Virus record (IMG/VR): IMGVR_UViG_3300037300_000416
Coordinates: 1 to 42,746 of that record
Reading direction: 5' to 3' (one strand)
Length of the DNA stretch: 42,746 nt
Origin: a virus
Below, in pieces: positions 38,090 to 42,746 of this stretch. The notes under the pieces are model-generated. The model was not told the DNA's origin. It worked only from the letters and a program-made list of their open reading frames with translations, and did no database searches. Position 1 is the first letter of the stretch; every line of letters begins with the position of its first letter. Position numbers and translations under genes: made by a program.

Positions 38090-38515
38090 ATGCCCAACCT
38101 GATCGAAGACCGCCTTTCGTCACTGCTTGCTGAGTGGATCGACACCAACCGCCCCGAGGATCTACCCAATTCGATTCCAGTTCATGTCGCCCGCCGCGAT
38201 GAAATCCGCACTCGTCCATGCGTGGTTCTCAATACGTCGGAAGCCAAGCCGATCCCGGCCATGCCCCACACCGCACGGGTAAAACTCGACGTGCATCTAT
38301 TTTCCCAAGTGGATGACACGCCAGCCGAAACACACGCCGAGTGGGCAGGAAAACTGGCGGTGTTGCTCGGTGGCAAGTCGGTAATTCAATCGGCGTTGGA
38401 TTCCGAAACCTTCGTTCTCCATGACCTACTAGACCGCGAAAGCGTGACCACACCGGATGAAGCACGAGGCCGCGAATCGGTTCTCAGCTACGAGGCCGTA
38501 GTGTCGGCTCTCTGA
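38090..38515 (+). CDS. Tail terminator-like protein, 141 aa
   Basis: A small alpha/beta protein with N-terminal LIEDRLSSLLAEWIDTN, a strand pair around PCVVLNTSEAKP, VKLDVHLFSQVDDTPAE, and a final LSYEAVVSAL strand. The order and size are those of tail terminator/minor tail U-like proteins that cap the tail tube. Position between the minor tail gene and the tube-like gene supports this. No catalytic motif. Identification is by position and secondary structure. Confidence 0.5.
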   Translation: MPNLIEDRLSSLLAEWIDTNRPEDLPNSIPVHVARRDEIRTRPCVVLNTSEAKPIPAMPHTARVKLDVHLFSQVDDTPAETHAEWAGKLAVLLGGKSVIQSALDSETFVLHDLLDRESVTTPDEARGRESVLSYEAVVSAL

Positions 38516-38521
38516 CTCCGG

Positions 38522-38527
38522 TTGACA
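38522..38527 (+). promoter_or_regulatory. GTTGAC box, 16 bases before tail tube-like gene
   Basis: GGTTGACA, then 16 bases, then ATG 38544. Confidence 0.5.
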
Positions 38528-38543
38528 CGCCGCACGCGGTCAA

Positions 38544-38927
38544 ATGGCCGCGACATTCCTTGGCACAACTGGCAACTGGGGCATCCCTCAGGATGAAGCC
38601 GGCATCATCATCACCGACTTTTCCATCGACTACTCCAACCAGGAGAAAATGGTCTTGGACAAGGGCGGTGAAATCATTGGTCTCGCGCTCTATCAGGAGA
38701 AAGCCGAAATCAAGCTATCCGGACTGGTGAAGAAAACCGGCCCGTTCTCGGGCAAAATCGGCGCGGCACTCGCCCTCACCAATGCAGTCCCGGCCCACAT
38801 GCAGTCCAGCGGCGGAATCACGATCATCAAGCAGATCAGCCGCGCCCTCAACAACGAGGACTTCGAGAAAATCGACATCACCGCGACCAATTACCCGCTG
38901 GTCGTTTCCGGTGGCGGCGGCCCGTGA
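38544..38927 (+). CDS. Tail tube-like protein, 127 aa
   Basis: Mainly beta strands (IIITDFSIDYSNQEKMVLDK, LALYQEKAEIKLSGLVKK, ITIIKQISRAL) with a Gly-rich end, as expected for a small tail-tube subunit. It lies directly before the unknown 38956 gene and the tail chaperone, the usual place for the tube gene. The size is at the low end for tube proteins. No sequence signature allows a firm call. Confidence 0.5.
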   Translation: MAATFLGTTGNWGIPQDEAGIIITDFSIDYSNQEKMVLDKGGEIIGLALYQEKAEIKLSGLVKKTGPFSGKIGAALALTNAVPAHMQSSGGITIIKQISRALNNEDFEKIDITATNYPLVVSGGGGP

Positions 38928-38955
38928 ACCAACCTTTCCAACCTGAGATACCGAT

Positions 38956-39357
38956 ATGAACGCCATCACCCACATTTCATCCACCGCCACCAGCAACACC
39001 TGCCTTGCCGCCGCATTGACGGCCGTTGGCATTCCGCTTGCCGAGAAGCCCTTCGTCCGCGTTGTCGGCGACGGCATCCGAGGCGAGCGCACCGTTTGGT
39101 TCTTCGACCCACAAAGTCCCGACGGCAAATTCCAGACCAAGGACCTCATCGAGGCGTGGAATGACGACGCCTGGCACCTCGCTAATCCAGAGCATCCGTT
39201 CGCCTACATCAAGTGCGCCCTGCTCAATCGCCAGCGCCTCGTGGACAAGGTGAAGCAAGATGTGCCGCTCGCCTGCGTGAAGCGCCGGGGGAAGATCGCT
39301 TTCATCCCGCTTGATGCCTCGCCAGCCACCGAAGACCAGTTCCTCCGCTACCTCTGA
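38956..39357 (+). CDS. Hypothetical phage protein, 133 aa
   Basis: I do not recognise it. It begins with a Ser/Thr-rich helix (STATSNTCLAAALTAVGIPL), followed by strands VRVVGDGIRGERTVWFF, a helix with TKDLIEAWND, and a C-terminal IAFIPLDASPATEDQFLRYL. Soluble, no signal peptide. Sits six bases before the tail chaperone and 28 after the tube-like gene, so it probably serves tail assembly or replaces a tail gene. Confidence 0.5.
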   Translation: MNAITHISSTATSNTCLAAALTAVGIPLAEKPFVRVVGDGIRGERTVWFFDPQSPDGKFQTKDLIEAWNDDAWHLANPEHPFAYIKCALLNRQRLVDKVKQDVPLACVKRRGKIAFIPLDASPATEDQFLRYL

Positions 39358-39363
39358 GATCCC

Positions 39364-39783
39364 ATGAACGACACCGACCGCCAAAAGCACCTATCCACCG
39401 CCTTCCACGACGTGGAAACCATCGTCGCGGGTCATGCCATGCGCCCGTTGTCGCTGGCGAGCTACGACGTGCTTCTCCGCACCGGCAACCCGCTCGTGAA
39501 GGGTGAGATGCCCACCGACGGCACCCCTGAGTTCACCTCTGCCATCATGGGCTTCGTCTTCACCCATTGCGCCCCATGGCCGGAAGTGGTGCGGGCGTCG
39601 TTCAACGACCAGGGATTCCGGGAAGCCGCCCTCATCTTCTGCGGTGCCCTCACCCCGGCCGATTTCCAGACTGCCTTCAAACGCCTTGAAGAACAGAGCC
39701 GTGAACTGGAGGCGGCACAGGTGGAAACCATGGGGGACATCGGAGGAAAAAAGCCCCTCCGTGCGACGAACCCGGATTCATAG
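39364..39783 (+). CDS. Tail assembly chaperone, short form (G-like), 139 aa
   Basis: A helical protein with FHDVETIVAGHAMRPLSLAS, a loop, TSAIMGFVFTHCAPWPEVVR, and DFQTAFKRLEEQSRELEAAQ. It ends ETMGDIGGKKPLRATNPDS. This is the first frame of a G/GT chaperone pair that folds around the tape-measure protein in long-tailed phages. Near its 3' end the message has A AAA AAG in the correct frame, where a fraction of ribosomes would slip back one base into the following frame. No tape-measure gene follows in the window. Confidence 0.75.
   Translation: MNDTDRQKHLSTAFHDVETIVAGHAMRPLSLASYDVLLRTGNPLVKGEMPTDGTPEFTSAIMGFVFTHCAPWPEVVRASFNDQGFREAALIFCGALTPADFQTAFKRLEEQSRELEAAQVETMGDIGGKKPLRATNPDS
39747..39753 (+). 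other. Programmed -1 frameshift heptamer A AAA AAG
   Basis: GGA AAA AAG is read in the zero frame at 39745-39753, so the heptamer A AAA AAG fits the X XXY YYZ rule exactly. It is the same heptamer that acts in E. coli dnaX. A slip joins the short chaperone to the frame ending at 40028. Confidence 0.85.
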
Positions 39784-40028
39784 CCGCCCAGGTGTTCGCC
39801 GTTGCCGCCGAAACCGGCTGGCCCGAGGAACGGATTCTGTTCATGCCGCTGGCGCGACTCGCTCAGTATCAACACTGTCTGTTGCGGAGGAATGGGGTGA
39901 GAACGACCTGGAGCAGCGCGGGCGGTGGCAGTATGGGACTGCGGGATCAACTGGAGGCGTTGCGGGGATGCTGGATTGGCGCAAATTCATCAAATTCGGC
40001 TAACGAAAGCTTGCCAGACAATGGCTGA
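39753..40028 (+). CDS. Frameshift extension of the tail chaperone (GT-like, T part)
   Basis: From 39753 the -1 frame is open for 91 codons after the shift: APPCDEPGFIAAQVFAVAAE then TGWPEERILFMPLARLAQYQ. This is the T pattern seen in many phages (short linker, aromatic/acidic helix, ...MPLARL.QYQH). It has no good start of its own apart from a GTG at 39792, so it is made as a GT fusion of about 220 aa. The last 20 residues (Ser/Asn-rich) look unnatural and may come from the joint with the neighbouring cassette DNA. Confidence 0.8.
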   Translation, partial: APPCDEPGFIAAQVFAVAAETGWPEERILFMPLARLAQYQHCLLRRNGVRTTWSSAGGGSMGLRDQLEALRGCWIGANSSNSANESLPDNG

Positions 40029-40117
40029 ATCTGCTGTTGCAAACCCATCGCAATGCAACCAACGACCAACCAAAGCCCGTTCTTCCGAATGGGACTTCCC
40101 GGAGAAGTATTCTTCTG

Positions 40118-40173
40118 TGCTGTATTTGTGGGACATATACAGCACGCGCCTGTTACAGGACAAATACAGCACG
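40118..40173. repeat. Inverted and direct repeats before the zinc-ribbon gene
   Basis: GTGCTGTATTTGT (40118-40130) and ACAAATACAGCAC (40161-40173) are perfect inverted repeats 30 bases apart. ATACAGCACGC occurs twice (about 40138 and 40165), and CCTGTTACAGG is a small palindrome between. It may be an operator or promoter region for the gene at 40206. It does not look like an attC site. The interval 40029-40205 has no gene. Confidence 0.55.
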
Positions 40174-40205
40174 CTGTTCAATAAAACTGTTAGCGAAGAA
40201 AAAAT

Positions 40206-40826
40206 ATGATAAACTCCCATTGCCCCGAATGTGATGCCCTCAACGAGATTCCAGAAGCATATCTTGGGCGAGAAGTCACATGTCCTTCCTGCAAGGGTGA
40301 CTACGTGGCGACACGCCCAAGTGGAACTGTGCGAAAGCCGATTCCCGCTACCGCTCCCTTAATACCGCCACCTACTGAGCAAACCATGAAAGAACCAAAC
40401 CAATCTGCCTTTAATCTGACAACAGCGCTACTGGCGATGATTGTGCTTCTATTCATTTACGTTAACAGATCCGCTATCTTCCCCGCTTCCAAGGAGGTAG
40501 GCGATGTCGATATGCCTGCCGCAATGGATGTTCGGCCTGTGGTGCAAATCTGGGAATACAAAATTGAGCGTTACTACAACTCCGAGCAATTCAAGGATGG
40601 AGAGAGCGTATCGGTATACGGAGACGAAGCTAAAGAACAGACCTCTGTGAGAATCGACGTAAAGAAGCTTGATGGGATAGGAGGAGACGGATGGGAGCTA
40701 GTATCGACGTATCTTGAGATGCAGACAGCGTTTTACAACTTTGGCGCGTCAGATCTTCACACCGGAATCAAAGAGAACGTAAGGCCACAAGCAGTCGTAG
40801 CAATCTTCAAACGACCCAAACGCTAA
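40206..40826 (+). CDS. Zinc-ribbon, single-pass membrane protein with DUF4177-like domain, 206 aa
   Basis: Residues 4-35 contain CPECDALNEIPEAYLG and CPSCKGDYVA, a MJ0042-like zinc ribbon. Residues about 72-89 (LTTALLAMIVLLFIYV) are one membrane helix. The C-terminal WEYKIERYYNSEQF and GDGWELVSTYLEM, ending VVAIFKRPK, match the DUF4177-like domain (W-E-Y-K ... G-W-E-L-V ... F-K-R). The zinc ribbon would be inside and the C-terminal domain outside. The stop lies within an attC-like site, and GC content is lower than in the phage genes, as in integron cassette genes. Function unknown. Confidence 0.7.
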   Translation: MINSHCPECDALNEIPEAYLGREVTCPSCKGDYVATRPSGTVRKPIPATAPLIPPPTEQTMKEPNQSAFNLTTALLAMIVLLFIYVNRSAIFPASKEVGDVDMPAAMDVRPVVQIWEYKIERYYNSEQFKDGESVSVYGDEAKEQTSVRIDVKKLDGIGGDGWELVSTYLEMQTAFYNFGASDLHTGIKENVRPQAVVAIFKRPKR

Positions 40827-40907
40827 CAAGTCGGAGCAGGCGACGCCGAGGAAGCCGTCTGATTAAATTTAGCTTGACACCGGCGCGCCTGTCCTATGAC
40901 GTTCGAC
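40821..40907. other. attC-like integron recombination site 1
   Basis: The left end CGCTAAC (40821) and right end GTTCGAC (40901) pair as R sites. L'' GGAGCAGGCG (40833-40842) pairs with L' read in reverse complement, GGACAGGCG, with one unpaired G, the extrahelical base typical of attC sites. The loop between is GCCGAGGAAGCCGTC onwards. It overlaps the stop of the zinc-ribbon gene. Confidence 0.7.
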
Positions 40908-41115
40908 AAAAATCAATCGCCAACACATTTTCTATGAAAACAACAACCCCCATTTCCCCGCCCTCCGGGCCGACCCATTGGCTCTTTCAGGGGCCTCCCG
41001 CAGAAAGCAAACTCCTAGCAGAGAAGCCGTCTGATTAAATTTAGCTTGACACCGGCGCGCCTGTCCTATGACGTTCGACAAAAATCAATCACCAACACAT
41101 TTTCTATGAAAACAA
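40851..41115. repeat. 93-bp direct repeat (two copies, one mismatch), 172-base period
   Basis: Positions 40851-40943 and 41023-41115 are identical except one base (G at 40919, A at 41091). Each contains the loop and right half of an attC-like site, the crossover GTT, a leader and the first bases of an ORF. The distance from one GTT (40901) to the next (41073) is 172 bases. A 34-codon ORF starting MKTTTPISPPSGPTHW lies at 40934-41038 in the first unit, a possible mini-cassette or the decayed start of one. Confidence 0.85.
41023..41079. other. attC-like site 2, right half only
   Basis: The loop, L' (CGCCTGTCC 41058-41066) and R' (GTTCGAC 41073-41079) are identical to site 1. The left half (41003-41022) has diverged and does not pair well, so this site may not recombine normally. 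Confidence 0.5.
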
Positions 41116-41696
41116 AATACAACAAAGTGGCTACCCTAGCTGCTACTCTAATCACATTCGGATCGCTCGCAGGGGGAGCGAATGGGGCATTAATAATTAC
41201 AGACAATGGGAGCACGATCACATTAGATTGGAATGAAACTCTAGTAACGACATCTGTTGTATCGGGAGGGGCACTTCATAATTTGATCTACGAGAATATG
41301 TTTTCAGCTGCACCAGCCCATTCACGCAGTAACCCTATTATATCTAGTTTCTCATCTTCAATTACTGTGAATGGAATTGAAGCTTCACCCACGATTTGGA
41401 CTGGCTGGAATTATCGCCCAGGCGAAGCAGACTTGCTTGATACACAGCAAATAGCCATCATTTGGAATCCAACAATTTCAGCGGGCGTTGGTGACACATT
41501 AGTGTTCACAGGATCTATGACTCTTAACAGCGATTCTTTTTACACCGTTCCTGACCAAGCTCCGTCTATTGTTTGGTTTGGTAGCCAGGGTGTCAAATTT
41601 ACCGCAGACACAGCTGTTGTTCCAGAGCCTTCATCAACTTTCTTAATTGGACTAGGGGTATTGGGTTTTGCGAGCCGCCGAAGAAGAATGAACTGA
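41106..41696 (+). CDS. Secreted PEP-CTERM protein, 196 aa
   Basis: Signal peptide in residues 1-27 (TLAATLITFGSLAGGANGAL). The body is beta-rich with no known domain (ITDNGSTITLDWNETLVTTS, then ITVNGIEASPTIWTGWNY). It ends with VPEPSSTFLIGLGVLGFA followed by SRRRRMN, the PEP-CTERM motif with membrane helix and Arg tail, which sends proteins to exosortase for release or anchoring. This machinery is common in Verrucomicrobiota. The frame begins 27 bases after an attC crossover and ends at the next attC, as a single-gene cassette. Low GC content. Confidence 0.8.
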   Translation: MKTKYNKVATLAATLITFGSLAGGANGALIITDNGSTITLDWNETLVTTSVVSGGALHNLIYENMFSAAPAHSRSNPIISSFSSSITVNGIEASPTIWTGWNYRPGEADLLDTQQIAIIWNPTISAGVGDTLVFTGSMTLNSDSFYTVPDQAPSIVWFGSQGVKFTADTAVVPEPSSTFLIGLGVLGFASRRRRMN

Positions 41697-41786
41697 GTCG
41701 AACAAGCGGATCGTGGCGACGGCGAGGAAGCCGTCTGATTTGATTGGGAGCCTTTTTCCGCCGCCGCCACATCCTTGACGTTCGGT
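41697..41786. other. attC-like integron recombination site 3
   Basis: R'' GTCGAAC (41697-41703) and R' GTTCGGT (41780-41786) pair. L'' GGATCGTGGCG (41708-41718) pairs with L' (reverse complement GGATGTGGCG), again with one extrahelical base, and the inner stem CGACGGCG pairs with CGCCGCCG with a mismatch. The loop repeats GAGGAAGCCGTCTGATT of site 1. It is 90 bases long and starts one base after the PEP-CTERM stop. Confidence 0.75.
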
Positions 41787-41849
41787 AAAAAAACAACTCT
41801 CTATTCCCCGATCTCCTCTCCCAGCCTTCGCCACTGCCCCTCACATATC

Positions 41850-42584
41850 GTGCAACACAATCCACTAATATCCCTAAGAAATTCACTGCTCTTTCTTTTC
41901 CTCACGGTCAGTAATTCTGGCGCGATGATGATTTTCATTAATCTACCATCCAATGAGCAGTTCAGCTTAGATGTGGAGCCGAGTTACTCGACCGAGGATG
42001 TCAAGGCAAAGATAGAGGACAGACGAGGAATTGTGCCGGAGAACCAATATATCTACTTCAGCAGTAGTCTACTCAGTGATGGTCGGACGTTATCGGATTA
42101 CAACATCGGGAAAAATACATTACTACAGGCTCATGTCGTCGGGCCACTAGCAGTCGCATCCTTCAGCTCTTACCCGGCGCTCCTGAATATGTCGATCCGC
42201 GACGCAGCTTCGACCGACGGCAGTGGCTGGATGGTGCTCAATTATCAAAGCTCAGTGGACTTCTCAGTCTTTGGACTTGCTTCACAGACAATCGCACTAC
42301 GAAGTTTCAGTGGCAATGATGAAGGCGTCATCGCCGGTTTCGATCCGAGCCAGTCTTATGAGTGGAATTTTCTTACTGCCCCCAACGGTGTTGCAGGCTT
42401 CAATGCAGGGGTATTTACAGTGGACACGACAGAATTTTCCAACGCCTTCACAGGAACTTTTTCAGTGGTGCAAAGCAGTCCGCAAAGTCTCGCCATCGCT
42501 TACTCAGCGGTTCCTGAACCGTCTACAGTCCTGAGTGGGGCACTAGGTTTGTTCGCGCTGGTCTTTCGCCGGAAGCGTAGCTAG
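41850..42584 (+). CDS. Secreted PEP-CTERM protein with an N-terminal ubiquitin-like domain, 244 aa
   Basis: I chose GTG 41850, which gives a signal peptide (LRNSLLFLFLTVSNSGA); there is no ATG until 41925. Immediately after the signal, MMIFINLPSNEQFSLDVEPS, then a block with VKAKIEDRRGIVPENQ, then LSDGRTLSDYNIGKNTLLQA align with ubiquitin along its length, including VEPS, VKAKI, DGRTLSDYNI and a Lys at the position of K63. Ubiquitin K27 and K29 are kept; K48 is not. The domain lacks the C-terminal Gly-Gly and runs into a beta-rich domain, then VPEPSTVLSGALGLFALVF-RRKRS, a PEP-CTERM sorting tail. It is a cassette gene (starts 70 bases after attC 3). Confidence 0.8.
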   Translation: MQHNPLISLRNSLLFLFLTVSNSGAMMIFINLPSNEQFSLDVEPSYSTEDVKAKIEDRRGIVPENQYIYFSSSLLSDGRTLSDYNIGKNTLLQAHVVGPLAVASFSSYPALLNMSIRDAASTDGSGWMVLNYQSSVDFSVFGLASQTIALRSFSGNDEGVIAGFDPSQSYEWNFLTAPNGVAGFNAGVFTVDTTEFSNAFTGTFSVVQSSPQSLAIAYSAVPEPSTVLSGALGLFALVFRRKRS

Positions 42585-42610
42585 CCTTACTACATAAGAA
42601 ATATAATTAA

Positions 42611-42617
42611 CCGAACA
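42611..42617 (+). other. Possible left end of a fourth attC
   Basis: ACCGAACAAG after the ubiquitin-like gene matches the left end of an attC site (R'' consensus ending CGAAC, then AAG as in sites 1 and 3). No matching right half is found in the remaining 130 bases, so the site is truncated, or the resemblance is chance. A hairpin CCGCGATC/GATCGCGG at 42661-42686 follows. Confidence 0.3.
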
Positions 42618-42687
42618 AGAGTAAGCCCCCGAGCGTCCGCCATTGGAAAAACCTCGGTCGCCGCGATCTCCCGGCCAGGATCGCGGC

Positions 42688-42746
42688 ATGTCACGCACAC
42701 GTCACACCGACAGAGAGAAGGCCCGCATCATCCGGGAGTTTAAAAA
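42688..42746 (+). CDS. Start of an unidentified gene at the window edge
   Basis: ATG 42688 opens MSRTRHTDREKARIIREFK and is still open at the end of the window. Basic and helical; too short to identify. The ATG is one base after the 42661-42686 hairpin. Confidence 0.3.
   Translation, partial: MSRTRHTDREKARIIREFK

Noticed and set aside
39997-40193. CTAAC / GTTAG ends as an attC site around the phage end
   Set aside because: Only the outer boxes pair; no L boxes with an extrahelical base are found and the distance of about 190 bases is too long.
40870-40907. TTGACA...TATGAC promoter-like sequence in the repeated cassette leader
   Set aside because: Spacer is only 15 bases and the whole stretch is explained by the attC right half; it also lacks a start codon at the 13-16 base distance of the phage boxes.
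1-42746. CRISPR arrays, tRNA or rRNA genes
   Set aside because: No regularly spaced repeats of 25-40 bases and no tRNA cloverleaf or rRNA core sequences were seen by eye; a tRNAscan or CRISPR search was not possible.

Overview
The window most resembles a member of the Verrucomicrobiota. Two secreted proteins at the right end carry PEP-CTERM sorting signals, the large secreted toxin begins with DxDxDG calcium-binding repeats of a kind common in that phylum, and GC-rich DNA with mostly ATGA-overlapping genes and few Shine-Dalgarno sites fits. Most of the window (about 2.9-40.0 kb) is a tailed-phage (prophage) genome. It is interrupted by a secreted-toxin operon and followed by what looks like an integron gene-cassette array. 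No integrase, holin, tape-measure, tail-tip or tail-fibre gene is visible, so the prophage is either truncated or continues outside the window.

Layout. (1) 0.1-2.6 kb: three unrecognised genes, two of them tandem paralogues and one with an HTH, then a 33-codon ORF and a strong terminator. (2) 2.7-12.4 kb, plus strand: the replication module. It holds an SSB-like protein, a PD-(D/E)XK exonuclease, a PIF1-type helicase, and one 1469-residue protein that joins an archaeo-eukaryotic-type primase-polymerase, an AAA+/D5-like helicase, a 3'-5' exonuclease and a family A DNA polymerase. An origin-like inverted repeat lies inside that gene. Two HTH proteins, two short unknown ORFs (one with a predicted membrane segment) and a VSR/DUF559-type endonuclease follow. 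(3) 12.4-13.2 kb: a nucleotide-sugar epimerase. (4) 13.6-20.6 kb, minus strand: a secreted polymorphic-toxin operon with a 300-residue partner protein, a 1709-residue toxin, three related small putative immunity proteins and a leftover fragment of a second toxin C-terminus. (5) 20.8-28.7 kb, mainly minus strand: phage accessory genes, including a clamp-loader-like ATPase, an MgsA-C-like protein, an excisionase-like HTH protein, a class II glutamine amidotransferase beside an amidoligase, an ATP-dependent DNA ligase, a TAGT-like glycosyltransferase and a ParB-like protein. A broken Imm1-like gene follows. (6) 29.3-40.0 kb, plus strand: the lambda-like packaging, head and tail-start module. It runs terminase small and large, M15 peptidase, gpW-like, portal, HNH nuclease, S49 protease with an internal scaffold, P22-like coat, head completion, tail proteins, and a G/GT tail chaperone with an A AAA AAG frameshift site. 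(7) 40.2-42.7 kb: small cassettes separated by attC-like sites. They encode a zinc-ribbon/DUF4177-like membrane protein, a PEP-CTERM protein, and a PEP-CTERM protein with an unmistakable ubiquitin fold.

How the genes fit together. The replication module could copy the phage almost on its own, with primase, helicase, proofreading polymerase, ligase, SSB, PIF1 helicase and clamp-loader-like proteins all encoded. The toxin operon sits where the plus-strand early genes and the minus-strand accessory genes converge, which is a typical place for cargo. A GTTGAC box recurs 13-16 bases before ten start codons, including an internal one. It ties the epimerase, the ParB gene and the structural genes into one regulatory or assembly scheme that I cannot explain from known signals.
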